The translations under genes were made by a program, and so were the position numbers. A stretch of 64,000 nt of DNA from CAWCWN01 sp963799245 (GTDB lineage: Bacteria; Chloroflexota; Ktedonobacteria; Ktedonobacterales; Ktedonobacteraceae), in NCBI GenBank assembly GCA_963799245.1, contig CAWCWN010000003.1:558001-622000 (forward strand), in the 5' to 3' direction. Below are positions 26,791 through 36,420 of the stretch, in pieces. Positions within the stretch are counted from its first letter, which is position 1, and every line of letters starts with the position of its first letter. The notes beneath the pieces are model-generated. The model was not told where the DNA came from, did not search any database, and saw only the letters and a program-made list of their open reading frames with translations.

Positions 26791-27519
26791 TTGTACATAC
26801 AACGATACAACCGGATGTTATTCCGGGACTATCAAACGTTACATCTAGTCGTAAACTTTCTCCTCTTTGGAGTGCTCTGCCTGGCATTTTTAGGCCTCGC
26901 GGTGAGTGAGAACGACAAGGTGGCGCAGCACCGCAGCGACGTCCAACCTATCTCGCTGCAAGGACGTGATGTGGAGGGGGTATTCGCTTTCGCGGCTATG
27001 TCTCTGCAGCGCTGCTGTACCTTGGCCAGGCTTAAACCCGCTTTCGTGCAGCGCAGGCTGCTTGCGAAATTGCCGCTCAAAGCAGCGCATCACTCGCTGT
27101 GTTGTGCCCCCCTGCCACCTGCTGCCACCCCCACTCCGGCCACTCCTGCCGCGAAGCAGCTGCAGGGCAGCGGCAGCAACCAGTTCCCTTATCCATCCTG
27201 CACATGGTGGGCGACTCAGCGCTTCTTTCAATTACACGGCGTCTATGTGCCATGGCACACGCAGGCCGACGCCTGGCAGTGGACGGCACGCGCCTACCAG
27301 TTCGGCTGGCATGTCTCCGCTCAACCAAGCGTGGGAGCAATCATAGATCTGCAGCCATGGGTGCAGGGGGCCTACGGCCTGGGGCATGTCGCGGTGGTCG
27401 AACGGCTGCTTGGCAACGGCAAGGTGATCGCGAGCAATATGAACTGGGGTGGTCACCCCTATCAGGTTACTAATGTAGAGTTTTCAGCCGGTCCAGGAGT
27501 AACATTTATAACGTCGTAA
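26791..27519 (+). CDS. CHAP-domain protein with N-terminal membrane anchor
   Basis: One membrane segment (about residues 16-38) is followed by a ~80-residue basic, poorly conserved region and a C-terminal CHAP domain: Cys in YPSCTWWATQRF, a Trp-rich centre, then His in GLGHVAVVERL and an Asn-rich end. CHAP amidases cleave peptidoglycan peptides. The TTG at 26791 has AAAGG; ATG 26815 is an alternative. A close relative lies at 51.6 kb on the other strand. Confidence 0.78.
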   Translation: MYIQRYNRMLFRDYQTLHLVVNFLLFGVLCLAFLGLAVSENDKVAQHRSDVQPISLQGRDVEGVFAFAAMSLQRCCTLARLKPAFVQRRLLAKLPLKAAHHSLCCAPLPPAATPTPATPAAKQLQGSGSNQFPYPSCTWWATQRFFQLHGVYVPWHTQADAWQWTARAYQFGWHVSAQPSVGAIIDLQPWVQGAYGLGHVAVVERLLGNGKVIASNMNWGGHPYQVTNVEFSAGPGVTFITS

Positions 27520-27814
27520 GCGCGGAAATTGCTGCGCGCCTGGCGCAGTAATTCGTTATCTTTCCTAGTGTTCAGAAAAGACTATGGATATTTGTTGGGA
27601 TACGCAACACCCGTTGCCTGTGAGCCAGGGGAGGTCATCGACATGTCGTTCCCGTCTGAAAGCATAGTGCGCAGGTTGTCAAAGCAAGGGTACTCAACTT
27701 GCTGCAGCAGGTTCAACGCCTCGCTGGCGCAGAGTTGGGAGAGTTAGCGCCGGGATAAAAGTATGCTATACTATGTCAGTCACAATAGCATGTAGTGCGA
27801 GGTTTCACAGTCTT
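27520..27814. other. Intergenic region before the rlmB locus
   Basis: It contains a plus-strand TATACT near 27768 and a short ORF (27529-27747) with no ribosome site or recognisable family. I saw no RNA element. Confidence 0.5.
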
Positions 27815-28586
27815 ATGGCCGACTATATCTGGGGGCGCAATCCTGTTTTAGAGACGCTGCACTCGCAGCGTCGCGTTAAACGTATTCTGCTGGCAGAGAG
27901 CCTGCGCGAAGCTCCGGCTCTTGCCAGCATCCTGCAAGTCGCAGAGCGGCGGCATATCCCCATTGAAACGGTACCACGCGCGCGCCTTGACCAGCTCAGT
28001 CATGGTGCCGCCCACCAGGGATATGTCGCGCAGGTCGAGGCGCGCACATATACCAGCGTCGACGAGATTCTTGCCTTTGCTTCCCGCAGAAATGAGCAGC
28101 CCTTCCTCCTTATCCTGGATGCCATCCAGGACGTTAATAACCTCGGCTCTCTCCTGCGCAGCGCCGAAGCCGCGGGTGTACACGGCGTAATCTTACCTGA
28201 GCATCGTGCCGCCGAAGTCAATGCCACCGTCGTCAAGACCTCTGCCGGGGCCACGGAGCACCTGCTCATCGCCCAGGAGACAAACCTCACGCGCACCATC
28301 GAATTCCTTAAATCCCGCAACATCTGGGTGGTAGGCCTGGCGGGTGAGGCCAGAACTGAATACCAGCAGGCCAATCTGACCGCGCCCTCTTGCCCTCGTC
28401 GTTGGCAACGAGGGCAAAGGCATCAGTCGCCTGGTGCGCGAGCACTGCGATCTACTCATCAAACTTCCCATGCGCGGCCACATTCACTCGCTGAATGCTG
28501 CCGTCGCCGGTAGTATTGCCCTCTACGAGGCTTTGCGGCAGCGCGCGCAGGACGGGGCGGCGCCGCTTAAGCAAAAGAGCCGCTAG
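27815..28586 (+). pseudogene. rlmB: RlmB-type 23S rRNA 2'-O-methyltransferase, frameshifted
   Basis: SpoU/TrmH-family methyltransferases modify 2'-O of ribose; RlmB methylates G2251 of 23S rRNA. The N-terminal L30e-like domain and the start of the knot are intact to about 28380 (residues 1-190, with ILDAIQDVNNLGSLLRSAEAAGVHGVI). The conserved end ALVVGNEGKGISRLVREHCDLL and LPMRGHIHSLNAAVAGSIALYE is present in the +1 frame, ending at TAG 28584-28586. The locus is 772 nt, one base too many; removing one base near 28385-28391 restores a ~257-residue protein. The out-of-frame reading instead gives an Arg/Ser-rich tail to 28513. Confidence 0.88.
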
Positions 28587-29320
28587 CCGAGCGACAGTTT
28601 TTTAAAGATCGGCTCGGGAATACTTTTTACGATAAACATGATCGGGCGCCAGTACAAGGGAAGGTAAACAACCTCTTTGCGGCTCTGCATGGCCTTGTAG
28701 GTACCCTCTCCGATGGTACGGGCGCTGGCGAAAAGCAGGCCCTTCTTCATGCCAGCGGTCATGGGCGTATCCACCGTACCAGGTTTCACCGTCACCACCG
28801 CCACACCCGATTTATACAGGCGATTGCGCAGTCCCTGCAGGAAGATAGTTACCGCCCCTTTGGCGGCCCCGTAGACATAATTACTCTGGCGCCCGCGGTC
28901 ACCCGCCACCGAAGATATAACGGCGATACAGCCACGCCTGTGCTGCTCAAAATAAGCGGCCAGGATCGTCAGAAGGGAGATTACGCTCGTGCAATTGGTC
29001 GTAAACTCCCGCAAAGTCTCCTCCACGCTGCGCTGGCATTTCTGCTGGTCTCCCAGCGTTCCATGAGCGATGAGCACCATGTCCAGACCCTGCAGCGTCG
29101 CAATGGCCGTCTCGATCATCGCCTGGTGACGATCCAGGTCATTCACATCGAGGAGATACTTCTCTATACGCCTGGCGCCACGCACCTTAAGGTCCTTGCC
29201 AATATCTTCCAGTTTCTCGGCGGAGCGGGCTACCAGAAAAAACTCCGCCCCATCTCTGGCAAAACATTTCGCCGTTTCATGGGCAATCGCTGAGGTTGCC
29301 CCCACAATCAGTAATCTCAT
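28583..29320 (-). CDS. SDR oxidoreductase, DprE2-like
   Basis: This is a short-chain dehydrogenase. GATSAIAHETAKCF is the nucleotide-binding glycine motif, YVYGAAKGA holds the catalytic Tyr-x-x-x-Lys, and a Ser lies in VISSVAGDRGRQ. The context, 98 bp downstream of a DprE1-like FAD oxidase on the same strand, fits DprE2, which reduces the 2-keto intermediate in decaprenylphosphoryl-arabinose synthesis. Substrate assignment rests on the pairing only. Its last codons abut the rlmB locus (4-bp overlap with the restored stop). Confidence 0.82.
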   Translation of the reverse strand: MRLLIVGATSAIAHETAKCFARDGAEFFLVARSAEKLEDIGKDLKVRGARRIEKYLLDVNDLDRHQAMIETAIATLQGLDMVLIAHGTLGDQQKCQRSVEETLREFTTNCTSVISLLTILAAYFEQHRRGCIAVISSVAGDRGRQSNYVYGAAKGAVTIFLQGLRNRLYKSGVAVVTVKPGTVDTPMTAGMKKGLLFASARTIGEGTYKAMQSRKEVVYLPLYWRPIMFIVKSIPEPIFKKLSLG

Positions 29321-29347
29321 CTTTTCTTTCCTTGCATTCAGCTGACC

Positions 29348-29390
29348 GGCAGGCAGATAGCCGCCACCCCGTCCGGGGGACGGGTAATAG
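29348..29390. repeat. REP-like intergenic repeat, copy 2
   Basis: In reverse it reads CTATTACCCGTCCCCCGGACGGGG and then GGCGG, similar in layout to the copies at 39.68 and 48.5 kb (ATTACC plus a GC-rich palindrome). It lies between the DprE1- and DprE2-like genes. Confidence 0.5.
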
Positions 29391-29417
29391 CAGCGTTGCT
29401 GAATGTGTATGTATGCA

Positions 29418-30767
29418 TTATACAGTTAGCAACTTTTCAGAAAAACTCACGCGTCGCCAGAAGCTGGAGGAGAAGTGGGGATCTACATAGCGGGCGAACT
29501 CTTGCCAGCGCGGGTAAAAAGCCTGGAAGTTCTCGGCGCTCATACGTGCATCTTTGGCCGGATAGACGGCCCCTCCACTCCTGCGCACAACCGTATCCAG
29601 GTCAGCGAGCAGTTGCAGCGTCTTCTCCCCGTGAAACGAGAAGTCCAGCGCCAGCGTTATACCCGGTCGGGGGAACGACAACATACCGGGCGATTGCACA
29701 GGGCCAAAAGTCTTCAGTACCGTCAGGAATGACCCTTCGCCCGCACGGCGGATACGCCCTATAATCTCCTCCATGGCCGCAAATCCGCCCTCGAATGGCA
29801 CAACGAACTGATACTGCAAAAAGCCGCGCCTGCCGTACATGCGGTTCCACTCATGGATAGAGTCGAGTGGATAGAAGAACGGCTCATAGGGCACAACCCT
29901 GCGCACGCGCTTCGTCGCCTGCGCATGAAAGTAGAGTTCGTTGAAAGCCTTGACGGTAAACGTATTGAGGACAAATGACGGAAGATCAAACGGCACGGAC
30001 AGAGGTAACTTCTTCCCTGCGGGTTTGCCGACCAGCTGGCGCGAGCGGTTGTTATTGCCACACATGAAAATGCCGCGGCAGACGTTTTTTTCGCCGATCA
30101 AGATGTCCACCCACGACATGCTGTATTCATAGCGCCTGTCGGTCTCAGCCGAGATCTGGATAAATTCGTCAAGCGATGAAAACTGGATGCGCTCCATGTC
30201 GATAAAGGGATTGACGATTGGTTTCAGGCGGAACTCCGCCCACAGGATCAGGCCCGTCAGGCCCAGGCCACCGATGGTCGCGCTAAAGAGCTCGCTATGC
30301 TCGTAAGGAGAGCAGATGTAGCGCTGCCCATCCGAGCGCAATAGCTCAAAGCGGGTGACATGGCAACCAAAGGTGCCGGCCTTATGATGATTCTTGCCGT
30401 GGACATCGTTGGCGATCGCGCCGCCTACCGAGACAAACTTGGTTCCGGGGGAGACGGGAATAAACCAGCCGCGCGGCACAATGAGCTCAAGTATTTCCGC
30501 CAGCGAGACGCCCGCCTCACAGCGTAAAATACCTTCATCCTCGTCAAAGGAAATGAAACGACGCAGGTGGCTTACATCCAGCGAAACCCCTCCATCGTTG
30601 AGGCAGCTATCGCCATAGCTGCGCCTGTAGGCAAATGGGAGAAGTGATTGCTCGAAATTGGCAAGGTCGGGTAATTCGCTGCGCCAGTACACCGCCTGCA
30701 CCTGCGAATGTTCGACCTTTGGATAGCGCCCCCATGAGTGGGGCTGCCGGTCATCAAAAGATGCCAT
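29418..30767 (-). CDS. FAD-binding oxidase, DprE1-like
   Basis: A VAO-type flavoenzyme of 450 aa. The FAD domain has YRRSYGDSCLNDGG near residue 55, a conserved start of SVGGAIANDVHGKNHHKAGTFG, and GLTGLILWAEFRLKP. The middle and C-terminal substrate domain follow the DprE1 pattern (PLDSIHEWNRMYGRRGFLQYQFVVP). DprE1 oxidises decaprenylphosphoryl-ribose. ATG 30767 (AAAGG upstream) is chosen because the frame before it encodes an implausible stretch. It is followed on the same strand by a DprE2-like SDR. Confidence 0.83.
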   Translation of the reverse strand: MASFDDRQPHSWGRYPKVEHSQVQAVYWRSELPDLANFEQSLLPFAYRRSYGDSCLNDGGVSLDVSHLRRFISFDEDEGILRCEAGVSLAEILELIVPRGWFIPVSPGTKFVSVGGAIANDVHGKNHHKAGTFGCHVTRFELLRSDGQRYICSPYEHSELFSATIGGLGLTGLILWAEFRLKPIVNPFIDMERIQFSSLDEFIQISAETDRRYEYSMSWVDILIGEKNVCRGIFMCGNNNRSRQLVGKPAGKKLPLSVPFDLPSFVLNTFTVKAFNELYFHAQATKRVRRVVPYEPFFYPLDSIHEWNRMYGRRGFLQYQFVVPFEGGFAAMEEIIGRIRRAGEGSFLTVLKTFGPVQSPGMLSFPRPGITLALDFSFHGEKTLQLLADLDTVVRRSGGAVYPAKDARMSAENFQAFYPRWQEFARYVDPHFSSSFWRRVSFSEKLLTV

Positions 30768-31169
30768 ATCGTTATTTATACCTTTACTCATTTTACGGGG
30801 AAAAAAATGCTCTGCATATACACTGAATATAACGTAACATAGCAAGGCGGGGTTACTTCCATAGCAGAAAGGTCTATATTGGCCGCCTGACTTCCTCTGC
30901 GGGCGATATACTACAATCAGAACAACTCCGCTAGCAGAAAGGCATAGTAGAATAATGCATGCTGTTATTTTCGCCGCAGGTACGCTGCGGCCGAGCCGCG
31001 CTGTGGATGCCAGCCTAGTTGATAGGCCCTCCACCTGCTGGCTAGTACTTATTATAGCGGATGAGTAGAAGCATTTTCAATAGTACCAGCTTATGTTATA
31101 CTGTTCCCCAACCTGGGCTACGCTGGCAAAGGCTTTAAATATACCGAATCCAATGAGCGAGGTACATGT

Positions 31170-33209
31170 ATGTCACTTGAGACAATCCAAAATGGCCGTT
31201 ATCGTATCCTGAGAACAATCGGCAGTGGAAGTATGGGAGAGGTCTACCTTGTGGAAGATACACGCATCAACCGCCAGGTAGCCATCAAAGTTATCCGTTC
31301 AGAGGGTCTATCCTACGATCCCGATCCACAAAGAGATGCGGCCCGCCTCTTTGAGCGTGAGGCCAAGGCCATTGCCAGGCTAAATCACCCCAGTATTTTA
31401 CCGCTCTATGACTTCGGTGAAGAGAGAGTTAATGGCACCCCGCTTACCTATATGGTTATGCCATACTGCCCAGACGGTTCACTTGCCACGTGGCTCCAGC
31501 AGCGCGGCCCCACCCCTCAGCTCTCGCTGGCGGAGGTTGAGCACTTTCAACACCAGGCCGGCGATGCCCTGCAGCACGCCCATGACAACGGGATTATTCA
31601 CCAGGACGTCAAGCCGCAAAATTTTCTGCTGCGGGCCAACAAAAGCGCGGGCCTACCAGATTTACTCCTGGCCGATTTTGGCATCGCCAAATTAGCGGTG
31701 GGCACCTCGGGGGCCAGCCAGGCCATTCGCGGCACCCCCATCTACATGGCGCCCGAACAGTGGGAGGGTAACCCGCTTCCGGCTTCAGACCAGTACGCGC
31801 TGGCAGTTATGCTTTACATATTCTTGACGGGCCGGCCGCCTTTTGAAGGTGGCCCCGGGCAGATGATGTTCAAGCATTTTAGCGTCATACCGCAGCCACC
31901 CAGCGTACATAATCCCGCCATCAATCCAAACATCGATATGGTCATCCTGCGGGGCCTGGCGAAAAAGCCCCGGGAGCGCTACCCATCCGTGGCTGATTTC
32001 AGCAATGCTTTTCAGCAGGCCGCGATGGCGGACGCATCGACCTTCCTGCAGGCGCCCTCCACCCTGCTCAAGCGCTATCAGGACGGCGGCATCAGCGCCC
32101 CCCTGACGATCAGTGCGGAAGAGGCCTTCAACGGTACCCTGCGCGCGCTGACACTGCCGGATGGGCGTCGTGTGAGGGTGGCTATCCCGCCCCATATTCA
32201 GAATGGCCAGATCATTCAGGCTGTGGGCCAGGATATCAACGGAGGCGCGGCCATTCCTCTCATGCTGGCCATGACCGTGGCCTCGGCCCCCGAAAATATG
32301 TCCACCCTCTTCAACGACGAGCGCACTATCGCCGGTGGTTTCTCCGGCGCTTATCCCAACCCTGGCCAGGCGGCGACCGGCGGTAACCGCACCATGCTGG
32401 CCCCGGACCCCAACAACCCGCATATTGCGACGCAGTATGGAGGCTACGCCAGCAACCCGAACCTGGGCAGGCCCTACTACGGAACAGGCTCCCCCTACTC
32501 CCAGAACGCAGCGAGAGGAGGCCGCTCACGCACAGGCCTGACTATCGCTATCGTCGTGGTGGCGCTGCTGCTCGTCTTCGGCGGCATAGGCGCCATAGCC
32601 TTCTTTAGCAGCGCCAGTAGTTCGCGCAATGCCAACGCCACCGCTACCGCCAATGCCGGCAACAACGCCAACGCCACAGCGCAGCAGAATAACGCCAATA
32701 GCACGGCGACCGCCCAGGGCAACGCCAATGCCACCACCACCGCCCAGGCGCAATCGCAGTCCAACGCCCACGCCACAGCTACCTCCAACGCCAATGTTAC
32801 CGCCACCGCCAACGCCGGCAACAACACCACCGCCACCGCCAACGCCGGCGGCAATGCTACCGCGACGGCCGCGTCTGGTACGGCCACGGCCACCGTTGCA
32901 TTGACCGCCCCCACACAGACCTCTCCGGCCAACGGAACCACTTTCCCCGCCGGTACACTCTCGGCTACCCTGCAATGGTCGACGGTCCAGAATGCGGCCG
33001 CATACACTATCCAGGTCAACAGGGCAGCCAGCGACGGCACATGTAATGGAGTCGGGGCAAATCTGGTCAGGCAGGCGCTTACTGCCACCAGTTATATCTT
33101 CACCTTCGATAACAACCCGCCTTACTGCTGGCGTGTCTGGGCCCTGGATAACAACAATCGGCCCGGGCCAAAGAGCGGCTGGTCGGAATTCAGCTATACT
33201 ACCCATTAG
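31170..33209 (+). CDS. Membrane Ser/Thr protein kinase with DnaJ-C-like insert
   Basis: The kinase domain (~10-265) has GSGSMGEV, Lys40 in VAIK, HQD at 144-146 (Gln replacing the Arg of HRD) and DFG at 169-171, so it is active by motif but not of the RD type. At ~308-375 lies a segment similar to the DnaJ C-terminal substrate-binding fold (AEEAFNGTLRALTLPDGRRV, then VAIPPHIQNGQ). One membrane helix follows (~455-480), a ~95-residue Asn/Ala/Thr linker, and a fibronectin-III-like domain (SPANGTTFPAG, then CWRVWALDN). The outer domain probably senses a ligand or wall signal. Confidence 0.88.
   Translation: MSLETIQNGRYRILRTIGSGSMGEVYLVEDTRINRQVAIKVIRSEGLSYDPDPQRDAARLFEREAKAIARLNHPSILPLYDFGEERVNGTPLTYMVMPYCPDGSLATWLQQRGPTPQLSLAEVEHFQHQAGDALQHAHDNGIIHQDVKPQNFLLRANKSAGLPDLLLADFGIAKLAVGTSGASQAIRGTPIYMAPEQWEGNPLPASDQYALAVMLYIFLTGRPPFEGGPGQMMFKHFSVIPQPPSVHNPAINPNIDMVILRGLAKKPRERYPSVADFSNAFQQAAMADASTFLQAPSTLLKRYQDGGISAPLTISAEEAFNGTLRALTLPDGRRVRVAIPPHIQNGQIIQAVGQDINGGAAIPLMLAMTVASAPENMSTLFNDERTIAGGFSGAYPNPGQAATGGNRTMLAPDPNNPHIATQYGGYASNPNLGRPYYGTGSPYSQNAARGGRSRTGLTIAIVVVALLLVFGGIGAIAFFSSASSSRNANATATANAGNNANATAQQNNANSTATAQGNANATTTAQAQSQSNAHATATSNANVTATANAGNNTTATANAGGNATATAASGTATATVALTAPTQTSPANGTTFPAGTLSATLQWSTVQNAAAYTIQVNRAASDGTCNGVGANLVRQALTATSYIFTFDNNPPYCWRVWALDNNNRPGPKSGWSEFSYTTH
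32625..32895 (+). repeat. Degenerate Asn/Ala/Thr-coding repeat in the kinase linker
   Basis: Short imperfect units of the type AACGCCAATGCCACCGCC recur over ~270 bp and encode a low-complexity N-A-T linker between the membrane helix and the external domain. Such repeats expand and contract by slippage. Confidence 0.75.
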
Positions 33210-33232
33210 CGCCTCCCACCATCCATCCAGGG

Positions 33233-34768
33233 CTAGCGGCCGACTAAGAAGGCCAGCAAGCTATTGGCGGCGGGGGTAGCTGCCGCTATGACCAGCTGCG
33301 CCAGGAAGAACAGCACGAGTATAGCCGCCGTCGCGAAGGTAATCGAGGAGGTAAGGCCGAGCGGCGTCACCACGTGTTCATCACGCAGCGGCGTGTCAAA
33401 GTACATCGACTTCACGATACGCCCGTAGTAGACCAGCGAGATGATGGTATTGATCAGGGCCACAATGACCATGATGATCAGGCAGTGGCCGGCCACGGAC
33501 AGGTCCTGGCTGATCAACGCAGTGCCCTGCCCCCACACCGCCGTGAAAAGGAGCACCTTACTCATAAAGCCCGCCAGGGGGGGAATACCGGCCAGCGAGA
33601 GGAGGCAGAGGGCCGTGCCGGCGCTTAAGAGCGGAGCGCGCCGCCCCAGGCCGCGGAAGTCCTCGATGCGCTCGCCGCCCGTGGCGTTGGCCAGGGCGAT
33701 AATGCCGGAGAAGGCCCCCAGGTTTGTCAGCACATAGACCAGGATAAAGAAGAGGACGGCTGAGTTGCCGGCTGCCTGGTTACTTGCTATGCTGGCGGTG
33801 ACGCCCATAAGGATGTAGCCGGCCTGGGCGATGCTCGAATATGCCATCAGGCGCTTGACGTTTGTCTGCACGGCCCCCACCACATTGCCCAGCGTCATGC
33901 TCAGGATAGACACAATAGTGAAGGCGATGACGAGCGCCGTCACATTCCCGTGAGCCAGGTTGCCATCGATAAAGACGCGGATCAGCGCGGCAAAGCCCGC
34001 CGTTTTGGACGCCACCGAAAAGAAGGCCGTGGCCGGTGTTGGCGCTCCTTCATAGATATCGGGCGCCCACATATGGAAGGGCACTGCCGAGATCTTAAAG
34101 CCAAAACCCGCCAGGACCAGGACGGCCGCTACCAGCACCATCACATTACCATTCCCAACGCTGCTGGCAAGCGCGCTGGAGATGCCGAGTAGGTCGGTTG
34201 TGCCGGTGAAACCGTAGAGCAGGGCAAAACCGTAGAGCAGGATGGCCGAGGACATAGCCCCCAGCAAAACATACTTGACGGCGGCCTCCGCCGAACGCTC
34301 ACTCGTGCGGATCAGGCCCGCCATGACATAGAGCGGAATACTTGTCAGTTCCAGCGAGATGTAGATTGAGATCAGCTCGCTGGTACTTGCCATAAACATG
34401 CCGCCCACCGTGGCAAACAGCATGAGCGTATAGAACTCCCCGTCGGCCCTGACGTATTTTCCTACATAGCTGTAGGAGGCCAGCAGCATGACGGCGGCAA
34501 TAATCAGAAAGATAATCACGAAGAAGATCGAATACTGGTCGACCACAAACATATTGAAGAAGGCCTGGTGGGCGACATGAAAATTGAGCGTCAGGGCCTG
34601 CGCAAGCGTGAAGGCCAGCGGTATGATCAGGCCAACCAGGGCGACTGTGACCGTCACAATGCGACGCTTGATGAAGAGATCCACCACCATCACCGCCAGG
34701 GCTAGCAGCGTCAGGCTTAACTCTGGCGCCAGCAGGTAGAGATCTGATGGAACAATTGGCGTATTCAT
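33233..34768 (-). CDS. nuoN: NADH-quinone oxidoreductase subunit N
   Basis: One of three antiporter-like proton-pumping subunits of complex I, with 14 predicted membrane helices. It has the conserved APDIYEGAPTPATAFFSVASK block and FLILVYVLTN-like helices. ATG 34768 follows AAGGAG and gives the VPSDLYLLAPELSL N-terminus; the longer ORF starts at 34792. It is the last gene of a minus-strand nuoJKLMN operon, 27 bp after nuoM. Confidence 0.95.
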   Translation of the reverse strand: MNTPIVPSDLYLLAPELSLTLLALAVMVVDLFIKRRIVTVTVALVGLIIPLAFTLAQALTLNFHVAHQAFFNMFVVDQYSIFFVIIFLIIAAVMLLASYSYVGKYVRADGEFYTLMLFATVGGMFMASTSELISIYISLELTSIPLYVMAGLIRTSERSAEAAVKYVLLGAMSSAILLYGFALLYGFTGTTDLLGISSALASSVGNGNVMVLVAAVLVLAGFGFKISAVPFHMWAPDIYEGAPTPATAFFSVASKTAGFAALIRVFIDGNLAHGNVTALVIAFTIVSILSMTLGNVVGAVQTNVKRLMAYSSIAQAGYILMGVTASIASNQAAGNSAVLFFILVYVLTNLGAFSGIIALANATGGERIEDFRGLGRRAPLLSAGTALCLLSLAGIPPLAGFMSKVLLFTAVWGQGTALISQDLSVAGHCLIIMVIVALINTIISLVYYGRIVKSMYFDTPLRDEHVVTPLGLTSSITFATAAILVLFFLAQLVIAAATPAANSLLAFLVGR

Positions 34769-34795
34769 AACTACAAAACTCCTTAACCTCAACCT

Positions 34796-36406
34796 CTAGC
34801 GCAAAGTCGTTACCTGAATCGCCTGTGTGACATGTGTCAGGATGTAGTTCAGGCTCGGGTTAATCAAATTTATGAGAAAAGCCGGGTAGACACCAACAAA
34901 GACGATCAGCGCCGCCAGCGAGAAGAGCGGGAGCGTCTCGCGCAGGTTGGCATCCGGCAACCAGCTCCACTTGGTATTAAACGGGCCATAGAAGACGCGT
35001 TTGAGCATCCAGAGCAGGTAGCTGGCGGTTAAAATCATGGTACAGACCGAGATGGTCGTGATCACGTTCAGGCTCTGGAAGCTGCCGGTGAAGGCCATGT
35101 ACTCAGCCACAAAACCGGCCAGGCCGGGCAGGCCAAGTGAGGCCAGGCCGGCGAAGGTAAAGAGCGTGGCCAGCATGGGCATCCGTTTCGCGACCCCGCC
35201 AAAGACCGCGATTTCGCGCGTGTGCGCGTGATCGTAGATCACGCCAACGCTGAAGAAGAGCATGCCCGTGATAATGCCGTGGCTAAACATCTGCACGCTA
35301 GCGCCCATCAACGCGGCCATGCCGAAGGGATTGAGCGTGCCGTGCGCCAGATCGATCGAGGTAGCCGCTGCGGCCACGCCCAGCAGGATGATGCCCATAT
35401 GGCTGACGCTTGAGTAGGCGATGAGCTTCTTCATATCCGTCTGCACCAGGCAGATGCCGGCGCCGTAGATGATGTTAATCACCGCCAGGACGGCCAGCCA
35501 GGGAGCAAAAGCATGCAGGGCAGCTGGGAGAAGCGTAAAGCAGACGCGAATAAGGCCATATGCGCCCATCTTCAGCAGGATGCCCGCCAGGATCACGCTA
35601 ACCTCGGTGGGGGCATCGGTGTGCGCGTCCGGCAGCCAGGTATGGAAGGGGAACATAGGTATCTTGACCGCGAAGGCCAGGAAGATCAGCAGAAAGGCGA
35701 GCAGCTGCGCGCTCAGCGTAATGCCGAACAGCGTCGTGTTGCCATTGAGCAGATGCGTGGCCAGGAATTGCATGTTCGCCGTCGTACCGCCCTGCCTGAA
35801 GTACAGAAACAGGATACCCATCAGCATGAAAACGCTGCCGAAGAAGGTATACAACAGGAACTTCCAGGCCGAGTAGATACGTCCGGGCATGCCATGCTTG
35901 ATCGCCTCGTTGCCCCAGATACCGATCAACAGGAACATGGGGGCCAGCTCGACCTCCCAGAAGAGGAAGAAGAGCAGCAGGTCGATGGCCATAAACACGC
36001 CCATCACGCCCGCCTCCAGGATCAGCAGCAGGGCGATATATTCCTTGACGCGCGGCCTCTCCCAGGCGCCAATAACGGCCAGCATGGTCAGGAGGGCGTT
36101 GAGGACGACCATGAACAGGCCGAGGCCATCCACGCCCAGGAAGTAGTCTATATTCAGGTTGATGCCGCCGGCGGTAAATCTGATCCAGCTAACAGGGCCG
36201 ACCTGATCGGCCAGGCTAGTGAGATTTCCAAAGTTATAGCCCCTGGCGGCGATAATGGCGAAGAATATGCCAAGCGAGAGCGCAAAAGTGGCCGCGCTGA
36301 AGACCAGCCCCAGCCAGCGCGCAAGCGATTTTGGCGTTGCCAGTACTGCCAGTGAGCCGAGCACCGGCAGCAGGATAAGCCAGGTGAGATCATTCGGAAA
36401 TAACAC
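34796..36406 (-). CDS. nuoM: NADH-quinone oxidoreductase subunit M
   Basis: Complex I membrane subunit (536 aa), second proton channel. FHTWLPDAHTDAPTEVSVILAG, FWEVELAPMFLLIGIWG and KKLIAYSSVSHMG are conserved NuoM segments. The GTG start at 36406 follows TGAGGAT. It is preceded by nuoL with a 14-bp gap and followed by nuoN. Confidence 0.95.
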   Translation of the reverse strand: MLFPNDLTWLILLPVLGSLAVLATPKSLARWLGLVFSAATFALSLGIFFAIIAARGYNFGNLTSLADQVGPVSWIRFTAGGINLNIDYFLGVDGLGLFMVVLNALLTMLAVIGAWERPRVKEYIALLLILEAGVMGVFMAIDLLLFFLFWEVELAPMFLLIGIWGNEAIKHGMPGRIYSAWKFLLYTFFGSVFMLMGILFLYFRQGGTTANMQFLATHLLNGNTTLFGITLSAQLLAFLLIFLAFAVKIPMFPFHTWLPDAHTDAPTEVSVILAGILLKMGAYGLIRVCFTLLPAALHAFAPWLAVLAVINIIYGAGICLVQTDMKKLIAYSSVSHMGIILLGVAAAATSIDLAHGTLNPFGMAALMGASVQMFSHGIITGMLFFSVGVIYDHAHTREIAVFGGVAKRMPMLATLFTFAGLASLGLPGLAGFVAEYMAFTGSFQSLNVITTISVCTMILTASYLLWMLKRVFYGPFNTKWSWLPDANLRETLPLFSLAALIVFVGVYPAFLINLINPSLNYILTHVTQAIQVTTLR

Positions 36407-36420
36407 GGTTTTATCCTCAC

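Noticed and set aside
27529..27747. 72-codon ORF before rlmB
   Set aside because: No ribosome site and no recognisable family; the start codon is rare.
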